DNA of 64,000 nucleotides, taken from the NCBI GenBank assembly GCA_965153455.1, contig OZ234495.1, positions 11,590,875 to 11,654,874 of the forward strand, written 5' to 3'. The stretch comes from Sphagnum compactum. Lineage: Eukaryota; Bryophyta; Sphagnopsida; Sphagnales. The notes beneath the pieces are model-generated. The model did not search any database and was not told where the DNA came from. It saw only the letters and a list, made by a program, of their open reading frames with translations. A program made the position numbers and the translations under genes. Positions 46,465-57,717 of the stretch are shown here, one piece after another (positions within the stretch are counted from its first letter, which is position 1; every line of letters starts with the position of its first letter).

Positions 46465-48265
46465 GTTTTTTGCACCATCCTTCCCTTTCAATCTATTAAT
46501 TACTTAATTACAAACATGTGAATGACAAGACTTTTTTGTTGGTATAGCGTGAATTTTCAACTATGGTGGATGTTGTTGTAAAGTTATATTGTGAGGAAGT
46601 TTTAGATGAGGAATTGATATCAACATCCATACTCTAAGCATTTATGGACAAGGCAATGGACTGGGTTCGAAAGGATCGTAGTTTCACCTTCACGAAACAT
46701 TTGATGGTATATGACCCAACTCTTGGTCCGAAGTTCCTCAAACATATTCAAGTCCATTATGATATGGACTTGGACCTCAAGATGCTCACTGAAAAGCTAC
46801 AGATGTTAGCTTCCACACATGTAGCAATTGAGGAGAAGGTTTTGTGGTTGAAGCTTTAAAACCATTCCGATGTGTTGAAGGAAGTCGCAAAATTTCCCAA
46901 ACATGGATTCTTGGATGGCACTTTTGATAAGTACCAAATAAGGCAACTTCACTAGAACAAAAATTGTCCTTGTACACTAAGTGATTTCACTGGATTATGA
47001 GTGAATTCATTGGCTATAATGAACAGGGACTAGTGAACTGCACCCACATTTTGTAGTAGTGCTTTCTACTCTCAAGTACAAGACTCTCACATTCGAGCTT
47101 CTAAATTTAGTTATGTTTGAAGCAATTACAAACTAATAGTACGTGTATTGATGTTGGAGGTGGAGGTGCATAAATTATTTTATACTACTATCACAAATCT
47201 CTCCTTTCAACTCGTGGAGTCTAAAGATTTCCCTTCTTTATCATAATATATTCAAGAATGGAGATTATCTCTTTGGGAAACCTATTTTTTTTATGACTTC
47301 AAGTCTAAGGATGCAATTCGAAGGAGTAAATTGTGGGAGTAGAAGTTGGTGGGATGGAAGTTCTAAAACATGTAAATTTATAGGTAATTCCATATCACAC
47401 TATTCGCCATTCATATATTGCAATTTCAAGCACATTTAGATTTTTAACACTTCAATGAATTGTTATTATAATACTTATGGTTTATTTTCAATGTAGATAT
47501 TTCCATTTTGTGCTTTTACGAGGGGGGGGGTGCATTTCTAAGATTCCAAGACTGCTCGAAATATGGAGGGATCCCAAGATAGACAACACGATGTATAGGA
47601 AGGATTTGTTGAGAAATTGGACATCTCTTGGACTATGCTTGGTATCTTGATTGTTCGAAGGATAATACTTTACGATTAGAAATGGAGATTTGGGAAAAGT
47701 ACGAGCCAAGATTGTTTGAGCGGCTTAAAGCTTCAGAGAAGGAAACATCAAGTAGAAGAGATTGAAGGGGAGCAAGAGGAGGGGAAAGAGTAAGGTTCAA
47801 GAGTCTACATTTGAGATGCAAGCAAAGGAAGATGTTCCCATTCAATCCTAGAAGGAAGTAGACCTTGGCTTGGCCTTGGGATCTTTGTGGAAGTTCTAGT
47901 TACTATTACTCATAGATTCCCAACCTAGTTGGATGATGTAATAACAAATGTCCAAGACTTTCATTTTCCAAATCAAGAACGTTGGACAAGATGACAACAA
48001 GAGAAAGCACATGGTGTCGTAACATCAAGTATTAAGAAGAGGATTCCATTGTTCATTCCCTTGGTAATTTCGAATTTTAAAGACAACCGTTCCATTGTGC
48101 AATTGATGAATGTTTCTTAGGCCTCAATTCTTGCATCACAAATTAAAACTAGAGTGTGGCCACTCAAGCATTCTAGCATAACCAACTTCATGAAGGAGGT
48201 ATTTCTTAACCCACATAGTAACTTAGATTTGATTTAAGTAGAAAATTTGTTTTTAGAATTAAAAG
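46465..48265. other. Non-coding or decayed sequence
   Basis: The plus frame at 46644-46859 (71 codons: MDWVRKDRSFTF, DPTLGPKFLKHIQ) has protein-like composition but no recognised family and stops abruptly. A G run lies at 47522-47530. Nothing else is supported. Confidence 0.35.
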
Positions 48266-48560
48266 GGTCCCTTTAACTTTTAGCACCAAAAGTGTAAGGC
48301 CAAAAGCTACTATTCTTAGACTTCAACTTTTGTGCCAAAAGTTGAATGATAATTGCATAGAGCTCTTGGTTTTCAACTTTTGGCGCCAAAAGTTGAAAAC
48401 CTAGTGCATAGTAGTGCTCTTTATCTTCAACTTTTGGCACCAAAAAATTGAAGCTTGAAAGCCTAGTGCTCTTCATCTTCAACTTTCGGCGTTGAAAATT
48501 GAGACCCAAAAGTCTATTATGTAAGAGCATCAACTTTTGACGTTGAAGGTTGACGCCCGA
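48266..48560. repeat. Array of six palindromic modules
   Basis: Modules near 48271, 48321, 48368, 48424, 48475 and 48528 each carry TTCAACTTTTGG-type and CCAAAAGTTGAA-type arms, about 50-55 bases apart. The third (48368-48401) is a perfect 34-bp palindrome whose half is GGTTTTCAACTTTTGGC. The others have one to several mismatches. Confidence 0.85.
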
Positions 48561-49149
48561 TATCCCAATTCTTTGGGTCTTTAACTTTAAAACTCGAGAT
48601 GGAATGTCTAAACATCCTTGCCTTTTTTTTTGAACTGATTATGCCATACTTTGAACAATCTTTTAGTTTACTCTAGTACTTTCATCAATATTGGATTCGT
48701 GTTGAATAAGTTCTTCATTCATTTGGTCTAATATTCCCTTTTAATATTTCATGTTTGCAAGTGTTTGCTTAAAACAAGGTTGACCTTGTTCTAACCAATG
48801 TACCAACTAATCTCCCTATTCCGCACGTCTCTAAACCGCAATCCTTCTTTCTTGACTTAAACCAGTGCATGGATAATTTCATCGAGTTTGTTGTTGTTTT
48901 TGCTGAAAAGGTCGTTGTTATCATGCATGCAAATGACTTGTGGGTTGTGAAGGGAATTTGAAGGTTTAGATGAAGTGAATTGTTACGAATTTTGGAAAGA
49001 ACACTATTGAGGATGTTTTATTAGATGGAAAAACAAGTGTAAACATCATAACAAAAAATTCAAAACAAAATTAGCTTTACCCAAACCAAGACTAGCCCCA
49101 TACCACCTCAAAATGCCAAATCAAAATGTGATCAGATTGTTAAGAATCA
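48561..49149. other. Non-coding spacer
   Basis: No gene recognised. It may belong to the 5' part of the plus-strand gypsy relic that follows. Confidence 0.35.
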
Positions 49150-50031
49150 TCAAAAGTTTGAAGATTTAGATACATGGCATACCATATGTAGCCACATTTA
49201 ATGTTTTGCAAAACAATGTGGTAGATGCTAGCTATTCCATGTTACTAGAAAGACCTTGGCTCAAAAATGCAAAGGTTAAATATGATTGGGGAACAATGTG
49301 ATTACTAATCAAGGTAATGGAATAGTTAGAACAATATCTAGTTAACAAGAAACTAGGAGCAAAAACCAGAAGGCCCCAAGTACTTGTTTGTTATGACTTT
49401 ATGGAAGGTTTAACAGATGAGAAGGAAGATATAATCTTTGAGACAAAACTAGAGTTGTTCTCAATTGGCATAATCGCTATCTAAGATGAAACAATTTCAT
49501 TATGGAGTGTTGGAGTTACATAGATCAGAATCAATGGAAAATATGCACTAGAACAAGGGATATCAAATCAACGAGCAATAAAAGCAGTGGTTTCAACAAC
49601 AAAAACAACAAAATTTAATGTTAGACCAGAGACATCACTGGAAAATAAGGTCTATCTAGAAACTTATTATCATCATAGCCAAGCTGATATTGAAGTGGAT
49701 GAAACACTAGCCAAAATTTAGGTACAAAATCTTCAAATAGTAGGTTGGACCTTGACTAAAAAACAATAGTTTGTTAAACTGAATCTTGGCACATAGGCAA
49801 ATCCACAATGCATCAAAGTTAGTGCACAATTAACAAAGGAGACAACTGAAGAGCTTCAAACCCTATTCAAGGAGTTCAAAGATGTGTTTGCTTGGACTTA
49901 GGAGGATCTGAAAGGTATACCTCTAAAACTAGTTCAACACAAAATTGAGTTAAACACCTCAATCCCACCAGCACATCAAACAAGGTACAAACTGAACCCC
50001 AACTATGCTGCAGTTATCAAACAAGATATTG
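49150..50031 (+). pseudogene. Ty3/gypsy protease-RT linker remnant
   Basis: The plus strand encodes VVDASYSMLLERPWLKNAKV (about 49220-49285), like the gypsy protease C-terminus (D-SYN-LLGRPWL). Further on, LFKEFKDVFAWT (about 49865-49900), a stop, EDLKGIPLKLVQHKIELNTS and NPNYAAVIKQDI (to 50031) match the segment just before the RT palm. In-frame stops interrupt both pieces. The RT itself is missing: sequence beyond 50031 is unrelated, so the copy is truncated. Confidence 0.8.
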
Positions 50032-51142
50032 GGGTAGGTGTAAGAATGAATGGTTCAAATCTAGTAGATACAAGTATCCCTAGCAGTCCAAGAAAAAAAA
50101 AGGAACAATGTTTTAAGGGGTCAAATTTGGGACTATATGATGTAAGGTAACATATAAGCGTGCATCCTCATTGGTCAATTTTTTTATTGCTTCATTTTGG
50201 AAATTTTATTATACTTACTTTTACCCTCACTAATATCATCTGTTGATCAATGTGGGATTCAAAGAAGGTGTGAATAGTTTCGATGATCATCATCTCTCAC
50301 GCATTTTAATCATTGCACTAAGCTTATGCACATGGGAGGTTTGTTAACATCTACGAAGTAATTTAGAATGCACATAACATGTTTGGAGCTTGATTATTGA
50401 GGTTTTTATTTTTACATTTTTACTCTTTTATTGTCACATAATGGAAATGGCATTTCTTTTATAGCAAATGGGAGTTTGGGTGGTAGTTTGGGAACAAGTG
50501 ATCACAAGAAGGTCAAAACTAAGAGGGCAGGGTCATCGTGGGTTGAACCTTTGTATGGGCTACAACTAAACATCATTTTTGACAAAAGAAAAAATCGTCT
50601 TTTGGAGGCAGTTTGCTGAAACATATGGCCTTTGTAGTAAAAGTTTGTCACCTAAGTGTTTGAAATTAGCTAGGGACTTTGAAGAAGCAAAGGTTGAAAA
50701 GGTATTAGGGCGTGTATCAATAAAAATGGCTACTGATATACTTGGTGTGGTGATGAAAAGATCATTACGGAAGTAGAAAGCTTGTGGATGATCATTCATC
50801 AACGAACACAATTGCCCCACACACAAATAATCAACAAAGTAGAGGCATGAGGTTTTGTTTGTCAAAAGATTAAAGGTAAAGATATCAACTGGGTTATCTT
50901 TGTTGAATGGACAGTTTGAGACCAACTTAAGACAATACAGTCCTTGGAGGCGGTTGTAGTTTTAAACAAAGCTAGAAATTTTAGTGGAGATAATGTTGTA
51001 GACTTTGAAATAAAAGAGGATGACACATGCATTGAAGATGACATCATCATGCCATGCTCCATCTAGTCATGGTCATCGCTCTCAAAAGCAAGTTGAGGCC
51101 ATCAAAGAGTTGTAAGAATATTTTTTTGTTTTAGAAAAAGAA
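50032..51142. other. Decayed sequence with unrecognised frames
   Basis: Plus frames at 50431-50619 and 50579-50776 overlap and may be a frameshifted coding remnant (WVEPLYGLQLN; QFAETYGLCSKSLSPKCLKL). No family is recognised. Confidence 0.3.
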
Positions 51143-51499
51143 ATGTCAGCCTCAAAAGCTAAGATCTCATCTCTTGTGAAAGTTAAGGACGACGTCGTTG
51201 TTGAACTTGTGAAGGCTTTCGACCAGGTCAAGGATCGCAAAGGCCTTATCAGAAGAGAAGATGATACAATTTTGAAATTTCGCTAGTAATTGGATGCTAT
51301 AACATTGCAAGTTTTAAACTTGCATTTGAAGGGCAACAACATAGAAGAAGTAGCAATTGCGGAGTTCAAACAAAAGGCTCTACAACACAAATTGGATTCC
51401 CATGCCCTAATGGTCGATACCTTCAAAAACTTACTGGCAATGGTAAAGGTTGATCATGCCATGGTTTTGGAAAAAAACTCAAAGGCACAGAAGGCATAA
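51143..51499 (+). pseudogene. Coiled-coil coding remnant with two in-frame stops
   Basis: One frame runs MSASKAKISSLVKVKDDVVV ... EDDTILKFR, meets TAG-TAA at 51284-51289, and continues in the same frame with LDAITLQVLNLHLKG to QKA at 51499. The composition is charged and heptad-like. The family is unknown. The double stop marks it as a pseudogene, possibly the C-terminal part of a transposon-borne gene. Confidence 0.4.
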
Positions 51500-51813
51500 A
51501 AGAGGGTTGCTAGCAAGATAGATGTGTGGAAGCAACAGAAGTTTACACTTTGCACCCAAATTTAATGCATGAAAAGCAACAGACATCATCTAATGTTTAA
51601 TCCATTGCCTTTGCCAAAAGTTTTTATGGAAAGTGATGTTTCACCAATTTTGACTTCTACTATGTTAATACTACCATGTTCATTTTGCCTTAGAGGTTTT
51701 GCTTCTTCATGGGATTGCAAACTTGCTTCTTGTAAACATCCTTGCCATTTTTGGTGTACATTTAGTCATTTTTCAACTTCTTCAAAGTGTTTGCATTGTG
51801 AAGAGGAAATGTA
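51500..51813. other. Short spacer before the copia LTR
   Basis: A plus frame at 51569-51838 contains several Cys pairs (CSFCLRGF, CKHPCHFWC, CLHCEEE) but no defined zinc-finger spacing, and it runs into the LTR. Not called as a gene. Confidence 0.3.
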
Positions 51814-52287
51814 TGTTAGAAATACTATTCGTTTATAATTCCCAATGTTGATGAATGTGTTAAACATTCATCAAAAGGATGAATAGTATTCACATCCTTA
51901 TAGTAGTTAGGTTAGGGTTTGGAAGTGGAGGCTACTTAGGGCTTGGCAACGGCTAGGATTAAGGTTTGGTGGCGGCTAAGGTTAGGGTTTGGTGGTGGCT
52001 AGGGTTAGGGTTTGGTGGCGGCTAGGTTAGGGTTAAATGACGACTACTTTAGGGTTAGGAGATAATATATATTAGAGTGGTTTTGAGGAGTCTTTCATTC
52101 TCTCCTTTCATGGTTTTTGAGTGCACATAGAACCTTCAAGCCTTGTTAGTTGTTACAAGCCATAGTTTTGTGATTGAAGCATTTGAAGCATATAACCTTC
52201 GTAATCTTTTTGTGAATCAATACAATTATTCCATTTCATGGACCTTGAATCTTTCATTTCTTGCTTGTTTTGAAGTTGTTTTCAATA
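51814..52287 (+). repeat. 5' LTR of the plus-strand copia element
   Basis: Begins TGTTAGAAATAC and ends near TTTTCAATA. It holds a TATA-like box (ATAATATATAT near 52064) and several AGGGTTTGGTGGCGGCTA units that resemble plant telomere repeats. The 3' LTR matches throughout but lacks about 26 bases near its start. Confidence 0.8.
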
Positions 52288-52484
52288 GGTTATGGGCCCA
52301 CACCAAGCAAAAGAAAGGACATTGTGATAGAACAAGAAGTAGTGAAGGTTTTTGAGCTTGTGTTGCATTAAAAAAAAAAGGAGAGAATCCTTTTGAGAGA
52401 AAGCTTTTTAGTTTGCAAAGTGAGTGGGAGTTTATTTCCAAGTGGTGGCATACAAGGAGCTTGCAACTTTTCCAAGTGAGTGGG

Positions 52485-53010
52485 AGGTGTGGAAGAGATT
52501 TCTTCAAAGTGTTATAACTTCTCAAATGTGGAAGAGTGTTCTTCAAGTTTTTAAATTTCAAGTTTTAAGTCCAAAGTGTGTGGAAGAGAGTTCTTCAAGT
52601 TGTTGAAAATTTCAACGTTGAAGTTTGAAAAAGTTTGTGAAAGAGAGTTTTTCGAGTTGTTGAAAGTTTCAACGTTGAAGTTTGAAAAAGTTTGTGAAAG
52701 AGAGAGTTCTTCAAGTTGTTGAAAGTTTCAACGTTGAAGTTTGAGAAAGTTTGTGAAAGAGAGTTTTTCGAGTTGTTGAAAGTTTCAACGTTGAAGTTTG
52801 AAAAAGTTTATGAAAGAGAGAGTTCTTCAAGTTGTTGAAAGTTTCAACGTTGAAGTTTGAGAAAGTTTGTGAAAGAGAGTTTTTCGAGTTGTTGAAAGTT
52901 TCAATGTTGAAGTTTGAAAAAGTTTGTGAAAAAAAGAGTTCTTCAAGTTGTTGAAAGTTTCAACGTTGAAGTTTGAGGTTTGTGCAACAAAGTTTTTCAA
53001 GTTGTTGAAA
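52485..53010 (+). repeat. Minisatellite with alternating 57- and 59-bp monomers
   Basis: Seven monomers, each with GTTGAAAGTTTCAACGTTGA, place the word CAA(C/T)G at 52613, 52670, 52729, 52786, 52845, 52902 and 52961, that is steps of 57, 59, 57, 59, 57, 59. The two types differ by AGAGTTTTTCGAG against AGAGAGTTCTTCAAG, giving a 116-bp dimer. Looser copies extend left to about 52485. Confidence 0.9.
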
Positions 53011-53089
53011 TCTTCGCGTTCAAGTGAGGTTTTCAAATATTAGCAAGTTTTTCAACTTGAAATCTTCCCACTTGCACTTCATTTGAATT

Positions 53090-53746
53090 AAGCTTCACAA
53101 ATCATTGTATGGCTTGAAACAATCTCCAAGGGCTTGGAACCAAAAGCTAGATGTTTTCTTGAAAAACATCGAGTTTGTGAGGAGTGATGCAAACTTCAGT
53201 GTGTACATTGCGCAAGTCGGAGATGTCAAATTTTTCATTGTCGTCTATGTCGATGATCTCATCTTGGTGTGCAATAATAAGGACAAGCTTTTGCAAGGGA
53301 AGCAAGAGCTTTCTCAAAAATTCGAAATGAAAGATTTTGGCGATTTGCATTTTTTCCTTGGCATGGAAATGGAAAGAGATCGTGCACATCTTCTTTACAT
53401 AAACCAAATTGGTTATTTCAAGGAGATTCTTAAACGCTTCTGCATGGAGGATTGCAAAGCCATCGGAGTGCCACTTGATCCCAAAACAAAGTTGAAGAAA
53501 AATGTGAACAAGGATGATGAGATGGTGAAGGTTCCTTATCAACAAGCCGTGAAATCCTTGATGTATGCCATGTTGTGTACTCGACTGGATTTGGCATACC
53601 CAATAAGCGTGGTGAGTCAACACATGGCTAATCTAAGCCTAGAATTGGATTGCGATCAAGCGCATTTTTCGATACTTGTAAGGCACTTTGCAATTCAAAT
53701 TACGCTTCGAAGGATTACCACCCCAAGATTTGGTCGGATATTATGA
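53090..53746 (+). pseudogene. Copia reverse transcriptase, C-terminal half
   Basis: From KLHKSLYGLKQSPRAW it runs through the catalytic YVDD block (VVYVDDLILV), FEMKDFGDLHFFLGME and the RCM-DCK-IGVPLD region, typical of Ty1/copia. The N-terminal RT half (MDVKTAFFNGDL block) is deleted, so it opens inside the domain straight after the minisatellite. A frameshift near 53650-53690 ends the readable domain. Confidence 0.88.
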
Positions 53747-54200
53747 TGCGAATTGGGCCAGTGACCTTGAGGATAGGAGATGCACCACAGGATTTGTATT
53801 CATGATGGGAGGTGGAACCATTTCTTGGAGTAGTAAACGACAACCCACCATCGCTTTGTGAAGGACAGAGGCCGAATACATGGCAAGTACGCAAGTTACC
53901 AAGGAAGCCATATGGATGACAACGCTCATGAAGGAATTAGGGTATATGGAAAAGAAAAAGGCGATGGTGATTCGATGTGACAACCAAGGTGCAATATCAT
54001 TGACGAAGAATCCTACACAACATGCTCGAACAAAGCACATTGATGTGCAACATCACTTTGTTCAAGAACGAGTTGAAAATGGCGAAGTTACATTCGAATA
54101 TTGTTCAACGGAGGACATGGTGGCAAATGTGTTTACTAAGGCATTATCAAAAGAACGACATAACAAATTGATAACCATGTTTGGATTAGAAACTTCATAG
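53725..54200 (+). pseudogene. Copia RNase H domain
   Basis: The frame reads [34 protein letters not shown], then PTIAL, a TGA stop near 53860, EAEYMAS, and onwards through KEAIWMTTLMKELG, RCDNQGAISLTKNP, ARTKHIDVQHHFV and EDMVANVFTKAL to 54200. These are the copia RNase H blocks with the D, E and D acidic residues present. The stop and the upstream frameshift make it non-functional. Confidence 0.88.
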
Positions 54201-54208
54201 AGTGGGAG

Positions 54209-54680
54209 TGTAATTCCCAATGTCGATAAATGTGTTAAACATTCATCAAAAGGATGAATAGTATTCACATCCTTATAGTAGGTTAGAGTTTGGAAGTGGA
54301 AGCTACTTAGGGTTTGACAATCGCTAAGGTTAAGGTTTGGTGGCAGTTAGGGTTAGGTTTTGTTGGCACTAGGGTTAGGTTTTGGTGGTGGTTAGGGTTA
54401 GGGTTTAGTGGCGGCTAGGTTAAGGTTAAGTGGCGGCTACTTTAGGGTTAGGAGATAGTATATATTGGAGTGGTTTTGAGGAGTATTTCATTCTCTCCTT
54501 TCATGGTTTTTGAGTGCACATAGAACCTTCAAGCCTTGTTAGTTGTTACAAGCCATAGTTTTGTGATTATAACATTTGAAACATACAACCTTTGTAATCT
54601 TCTTGTGAGTCAATACAATTGTTCCATTTCATGAACCTTGAAGCTTTCATTTCTTGTTTGTTTTGAAGTTATTTTGAATA
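54209..54680 (+). repeat. 3' LTR of the plus-strand copia element
   Basis: Begins TGTAATTCCCAATG right after the purine tract and ends TTTTGAATA. It is aligned with the 5' LTR apart from a deletion after the first three bases. TTAGGGTT-type units lie at about 54300-54430. Confidence 0.8.
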
Positions 54681-55527
54681 ATGTATACTAATTAGCAAAG
54701 GAAACAAATTCCAAACTTTTGGGTATAACTTTGGAAGGTGCCTAATTAACTTAAATCCTTTGAACATGTTGATAGATTGAGGTTTTTATGTTTTTATGTT
54801 TTTTTCTCAAATGTGGACTTATCATTCAGGCAATTAAATTGAAGTTTATAGTAGTGCATTTTATGTTGGATTTCATTGAACTCATAATGTGTCAATGGAA
54901 GGTAACTTTGTTCAAGGTTAGGTTTTGACATTACATAACTGTACAATTGCCATAGTAGTGGACATTGTAATGTTTAAAGCTCAATGTTGGGTGCATCTAA
55001 ATTTCATTCTATATATTTTAATAGGCTCTTCAATTTGTTTATAGATTTATTTGTGTTATTGAAATCCATGCTTCCCCTCCATCCTTTGATGCAGAAACCA
55101 AATGTTGTAGTGAAATCATAAGAATATATATATATACAAACTTATAGTCAAGTAATTAGATCCAATTGCTGGCAACAGAACTTCTGGACTTCAATTGAAC
55201 TTTTGGCAGAAAACCTTTGGACTTCTTGAGAGTCAAAAAGTTGAATCTATTCATAGTTTTTTTTACGTAAGCAAATTCCATCCATTGGTGTTTAGACCTC
55301 TATAATGTCTGTTCAAAGTTCTTTGCAAGTTCCTTGGAGTTCATGTTAAGGAAGCTAAGTCCATATAAAGTTATTACAACCTTGCAAAATTTACTCATTA
55401 TTCCTTCCTGTCCAACATAATTGCTTCATTATTACTGCAACCTTGCAAAGTTTGTTCATTATTCCTTACTATCCAACATAGTCCCTTAAAAAAATTTGAA
55501 CCTTGCAAAGTCCATGTAGAATCCATT
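54681..55527. other. Spacer between the two facing copia copies
   Basis: No coding potential. AACCTTGCAAA-(A/G)TTT-TTCATTATTCCTT words near 55378-55412, 55438-55468 and 55500 form a short imperfect tandem repeat. Confidence 0.45.
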
Positions 55528-55928
55528 TGTTATTATTGGAAATAACTTGAAAACAAGCAAGAAATGAAACATTCAAGGTTCATGAAATGGAATAATTGTA
55601 TTAATTAACAAGAATCACAAAGAATGTATGCTTCAAATGCTACAATCACAAAACTATGGCTTGCAACAACTAACAAGGCTTGAAGGTTCTATGTGCACTC
55701 AAAACCATGAAAGGAAATAATGAATAACTCACTCATAAACACCTCTATATATACCCTCCCTAACCCTAAAGTAGTCGCCATCTTAACCCTAACCCTAATG
55801 TAGCCACCACCTTCAAACCCTAGCCACCACTAAACCCTAAAGTTCACATAACAACTTCTAAGCCTTAACTCTAACTATTAAGGATGTGAATATTATTCAT
55901 CCTTTTGATGAATGTGAATCACATTCAC
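55528..55928 (-). repeat. Extra copia LTR, 5'-truncated, abutting the next LTR
   Basis: On the minus strand it ends ...CCAATAATAACA, pairing with the family's TGTTA start, and lacks about the first 40 bases of the LTR. It joins the 3' end of the LTR at 55929-56371 with no spacer. Confidence 0.75.
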
Positions 55929-57717
55929 TATTGGAAACAACTTGAAAACAAGCAAGAAATGAAAGATTCGAGATTCATGAAATGGAACAATTTTATTAAT
56001 TAATAAGAAGATTACAAAGGTTGTATGCTTCAAATGCTACAATCACAAAACTATGGCTTGCAACAACTAACAAGGCTTGAAGGTTCTATGTGCACTTAAA
56101 AAACCATAAAAAGAGAGAATGAAAGACTATTCAAAACCACTCCAATATATACTATCTCCTAACCCTAAAGTAGCAGCCACTTAACCTTAACCTAGCCGCC
56201 ACCAAACCCTAACCCTAGCCGCAACCAAACTCTAACCTTAGCCGCAACCAAGCCCTAAGTAACCTTCACTTCAAAACCCTAACCACCACTATTCAACTTA
56301 ACTTAACTACTATAAGGATGTGAATACTATTAATCAACATTGGGAATTTAAAACAAATAATATTTTTAACACTCCCACTCTATGAAGTTTTTAACCTCAA
56401 CATGGTTATCAATTTGTTATGTCGTTCTTTTGATAATGCCTTGGTAAGCACATTCGCCACCATGTCCTCCGTTGAATAGTATTTGAACGTAATTTCGCCA
56501 TTTTCAACTCGTTTTCGAACAAAATGATGTTGCACATGAATGTGCTTTGTTCGAGCATGTTGTGTAGGATTCTTCGTCAATGATATTGCACCTTGGTTGT
56601 CACATCGAATCACCATCGCCTTTTTTTTCCCATATACCTTTAATTCCTTCATGAGCTTTGTCATCCATATGGCTTATTTGGTAGCTTGCATACTTGCCAT
56701 GTATTCAGCCTCTGTCGTCGACAAAGCGATTCTGGGTTGTCGTTTGCTACTCCAAGAAATGGTTCCACCTCCTATCATGAATACAAACCCTATGGTGGAT
56801 CCTCAAGGTCATTGGCCCAATCCGTGTCACAATATTCAACCAAATTTTGAAGTGGTAATCCTCCGAAGTGTAATTTGAATTGCAAAGTGCCTTGTAAGTA
56901 TCAAAAAATGCGCTTGACCACAATCCAATGTTCTAGGCTTGGATTAGCCATGTGTTGAATAACCACGCTTATTGGGTATGCCAAATCCGGCCGAATACAC
57001 AACATGGCATACATCAAGGATCCCACGGCTTGTTGATAAGGACCCCTTCACCATCTCATCATCCTTGTTCACATTCTTTTTCAACTTTGTCTTGGCATCA
57101 AGTGGCACTCCAATGACTTTGCAATCCTCCATGCGAAAACGTTTAAGAATCTCCTTCAAATAACCAATTTGGTTGATGTAAAGAAGACGTTATGAATGAT
57201 ACCTTTCCACTTCCATGCTAAGAAAGAAATGCAAATTGCCAAGATTGCCATTTCGAATTTTCGAGAAAGTTCTTGCTTCACTTGCAAAAGCTTGTCCTTA
57301 TTATTACACACCAAGATGAGATCATCGACATAGACGACAATGAAAAATTTGAGTTCTTCGACTTGCGCAATGTACACACTAAAGTCCGCATCACTCCTCA
57401 CAAACTCAATATTTTTCAAGAAAACATCTAGCTTTTGGTTCCAAGCCCTTGGAGATTGTTTCAAGCCATACAATGATTTATGAAGCTTACACACAAGATG
57501 TTCGCCTTCATGTGTGAATCCTTCGAGTTGTTCCATGTAAATCTCCTTTTTAAGGTCACCATTGAAAAATGCGGTTTTGACGTCCATTTGATAATCTCCA
57601 TGTCTTCAATGACCGCTAGTGTAACAATATAATGAATTGACACAAACTTTGCAACGATGCAAAAGTTTCATTGTAATTGACTCCAAATGTTTGGGTGAAA
57701 CCTTTTGCCACAACTCC
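55929..57717 (-). mobile_element. Ty1/copia element, 5'-truncated, minus strand
   Basis: Same family as the plus copy (RT and RNase H pieces nearly identical). It retains a 3' LTR at 55929-56371, which starts TGTTAAAAATATTATT on the minus strand. The purine tract is AGAGTGGGAG at 56372-56385. RNase H and RT follow up to 57717, where copia sequence stops and gypsy gag begins. 5' LTR, gag, protease and integrase are absent. Confidence 0.85.
56380..57717 (-). pseudogene. Copia RT and RNase H, minus-strand copy
   Basis: From high to low coordinates: VVAKGFTQTFGVNYNETFA (57717-57660), FVSIHYIVTLAVIEDMEI, MDVKTAFFNGDLKKEIYMEQ, YGLKQSPRAW, VVYVDDLILV, IGVPLDAKTKLKK, then RCDNQGAISLTKNP and EDMVANVLTKAL to 56380. 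This copy keeps the N-terminal RT half that the plus copy lacks. Several frameshifts (near 57590, 57230, 57050 and 56800) separate the pieces. Confidence 0.88.

Larger units (their letters stand above)
51814..54680 (+). mobile_element. Ty1/copia element, internally deleted, two LTRs
   Basis: Matching LTRs at 51814-52287 and 54209-54680 bracket an interior that lacks gag, protease, integrase and the first half of RT. In their place, between the 5' LTR and the RT C-terminal half, is a minisatellite (52485-53010). A purine-rich tract (AGAGTGGGAG, 54199-54208) precedes the 3' LTR. Frameshifts and a stop in RT/RNase H make it non-autonomous. A same-family copy lies in opposite orientation at 55929-57717. 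Confidence 0.85.

Noticed and set aside
48266-48560. Palindrome array as a CRISPR array
   Set aside because: Repeats and spacers are not uniform, the repeats are fully self-complementary, and the context is a plant genome.
51569-51838. Cys-rich frame as a zinc-finger protein
   Set aside because: Cys/His spacing fits no known finger, and the frame runs into the copia LTR.
52287-52305. Copia primer-binding site after the 5' LTR
   Set aside because: The sequence GGTTATGGGCCCA only loosely resembles the usual initiator-Met primer site, so it was not annotated.
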